NCBI RefSeq assembly: GCF_010645075.1
Contig: NZ_JAADZV010000001.1
Coordinates: forward strand, 1,034,933 to 1,098,932
Origin: Flavobacterium limi
GTDB lineage: Bacteria > Bacteroidota > Bacteroidia > Flavobacteriales > Flavobacteriaceae
Length of the DNA: 64,000 nt
Reading direction: 5' to 3'
This document shows, in pieces, positions 63,977-64,000 of the stretch. Under the pieces are notes generated by a model. The model saw only the letters and a list, made by a program, of their open reading frames with translations, searched no databases and was not told the origin of the DNA. Within the stretch, counting starts at the first letter, position 1, and each line of letters opens with the position of its first letter. The translations under genes and the position numbers were made by a program.

Positions 63977-64000
63977 TTCCAGTTCAAAATGACCACCTAA
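63929..64000. mobile_element. End of an IS21-family-like insertion sequence
   Basis: Three 22-nt units in tandem, period 23-24: ATTCCGGTTATATTGATCACCC... in form ATTCC-N9-GA(T/G/C)CACC at 63929-63950, ends at 63950; the second at 63952-63973; the third at 63976-63997. Such multiple terminal repeats with (A/T)TGA-CACC are the hallmark of IS21-type ends in Bacteroidota. The element begins near 63924-63929 and runs out of the window; no transposase is visible here. Confidence 0.65.

Noticed and set aside
1..64000. CRISPR array, rRNA genes, replication origin or integrase
   Set aside because: None seen: no regularly spaced repeats, no rRNA-like sequence, no dnaA-box cluster, no tyrosine or serine recombinase ORF.

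Overview
The window looks like chromosome from a Flavobacterium-type Bacteroidota. It is AT-rich, has TAnnTTTG-type promoters, SusC/SusD pairs, a type IX secretion sorting domain, Porin_10, DUF763, DUF6766 and YciE proteins, and a LysRS with a C-terminal extension. Everything here is read directly from sequence; no database search was run.

Layout. 1-7148: nitrate assimilation locus: a NarK-type transporter (cut by the window start), a NarI-like membrane protein, a molybdopterin nitrate reductase, a four-cluster ferredoxin-like subunit, a Tat-type Rieske protein, a small membrane protein and a D-lactate dehydrogenase. 7244-9713: a lipoprotein and a two-gene AAA ATPase plus PD-(D/E)XK-like nuclease operon (possible defence). 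9800-23487: mostly housekeeping (lysS, lipB, rnhB, a PLP enzyme with CBS domains) with two Crp/Fnr regulators, an SDR, a TonB receptor and a porin. 23686-30656: DUF763 and an operon of hybrid histidine kinase, response regulator, HEAT protein and GT2 synthase, then a DUF2071 protein. 30874-38145: stress-type genes (katE, two YciE proteins, DUF6766, MscS, small secreted proteins, SDR). 38569-47190: O-antigen ligase/TPR protein, transglutaminase-like protein, and four cell-envelope or secreted proteins, one with an HExxH motif and one with a T9SS tail. 47670-47754: tRNA-Ser(TGA).

48039-57064 is a compositionally distinct cassette (about half G+C in a sampled line): MauE-like membrane protein, a small four-cysteine DUF6520-type secreted peptide, and convergent S9 peptidase, SusD and SusC. 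A plausible reading is a self-contained secreted-peptide or peptide-uptake module. The 500 bp behind susC is full of nested inverted repeats.

57569-64000 is a defence island: an XRE regulator, a tiny membrane ORF, a Kiwa system (kwaA/kwaB), a long Argonaute that has lost catalytic residues together with a two-TM partner protein, and the start of a further gene cut by what looks like an IS21-type insertion sequence end. Two points stand out. kwaA is out of frame at a run of nine T, and removing one T restores a coherent N-terminus, so the system may be phase-variable or broken. A diverged direct repeat of about 70 bp precedes both the Argonaute operon and the next gene, as if defence modules are exchanged between shared flanks.
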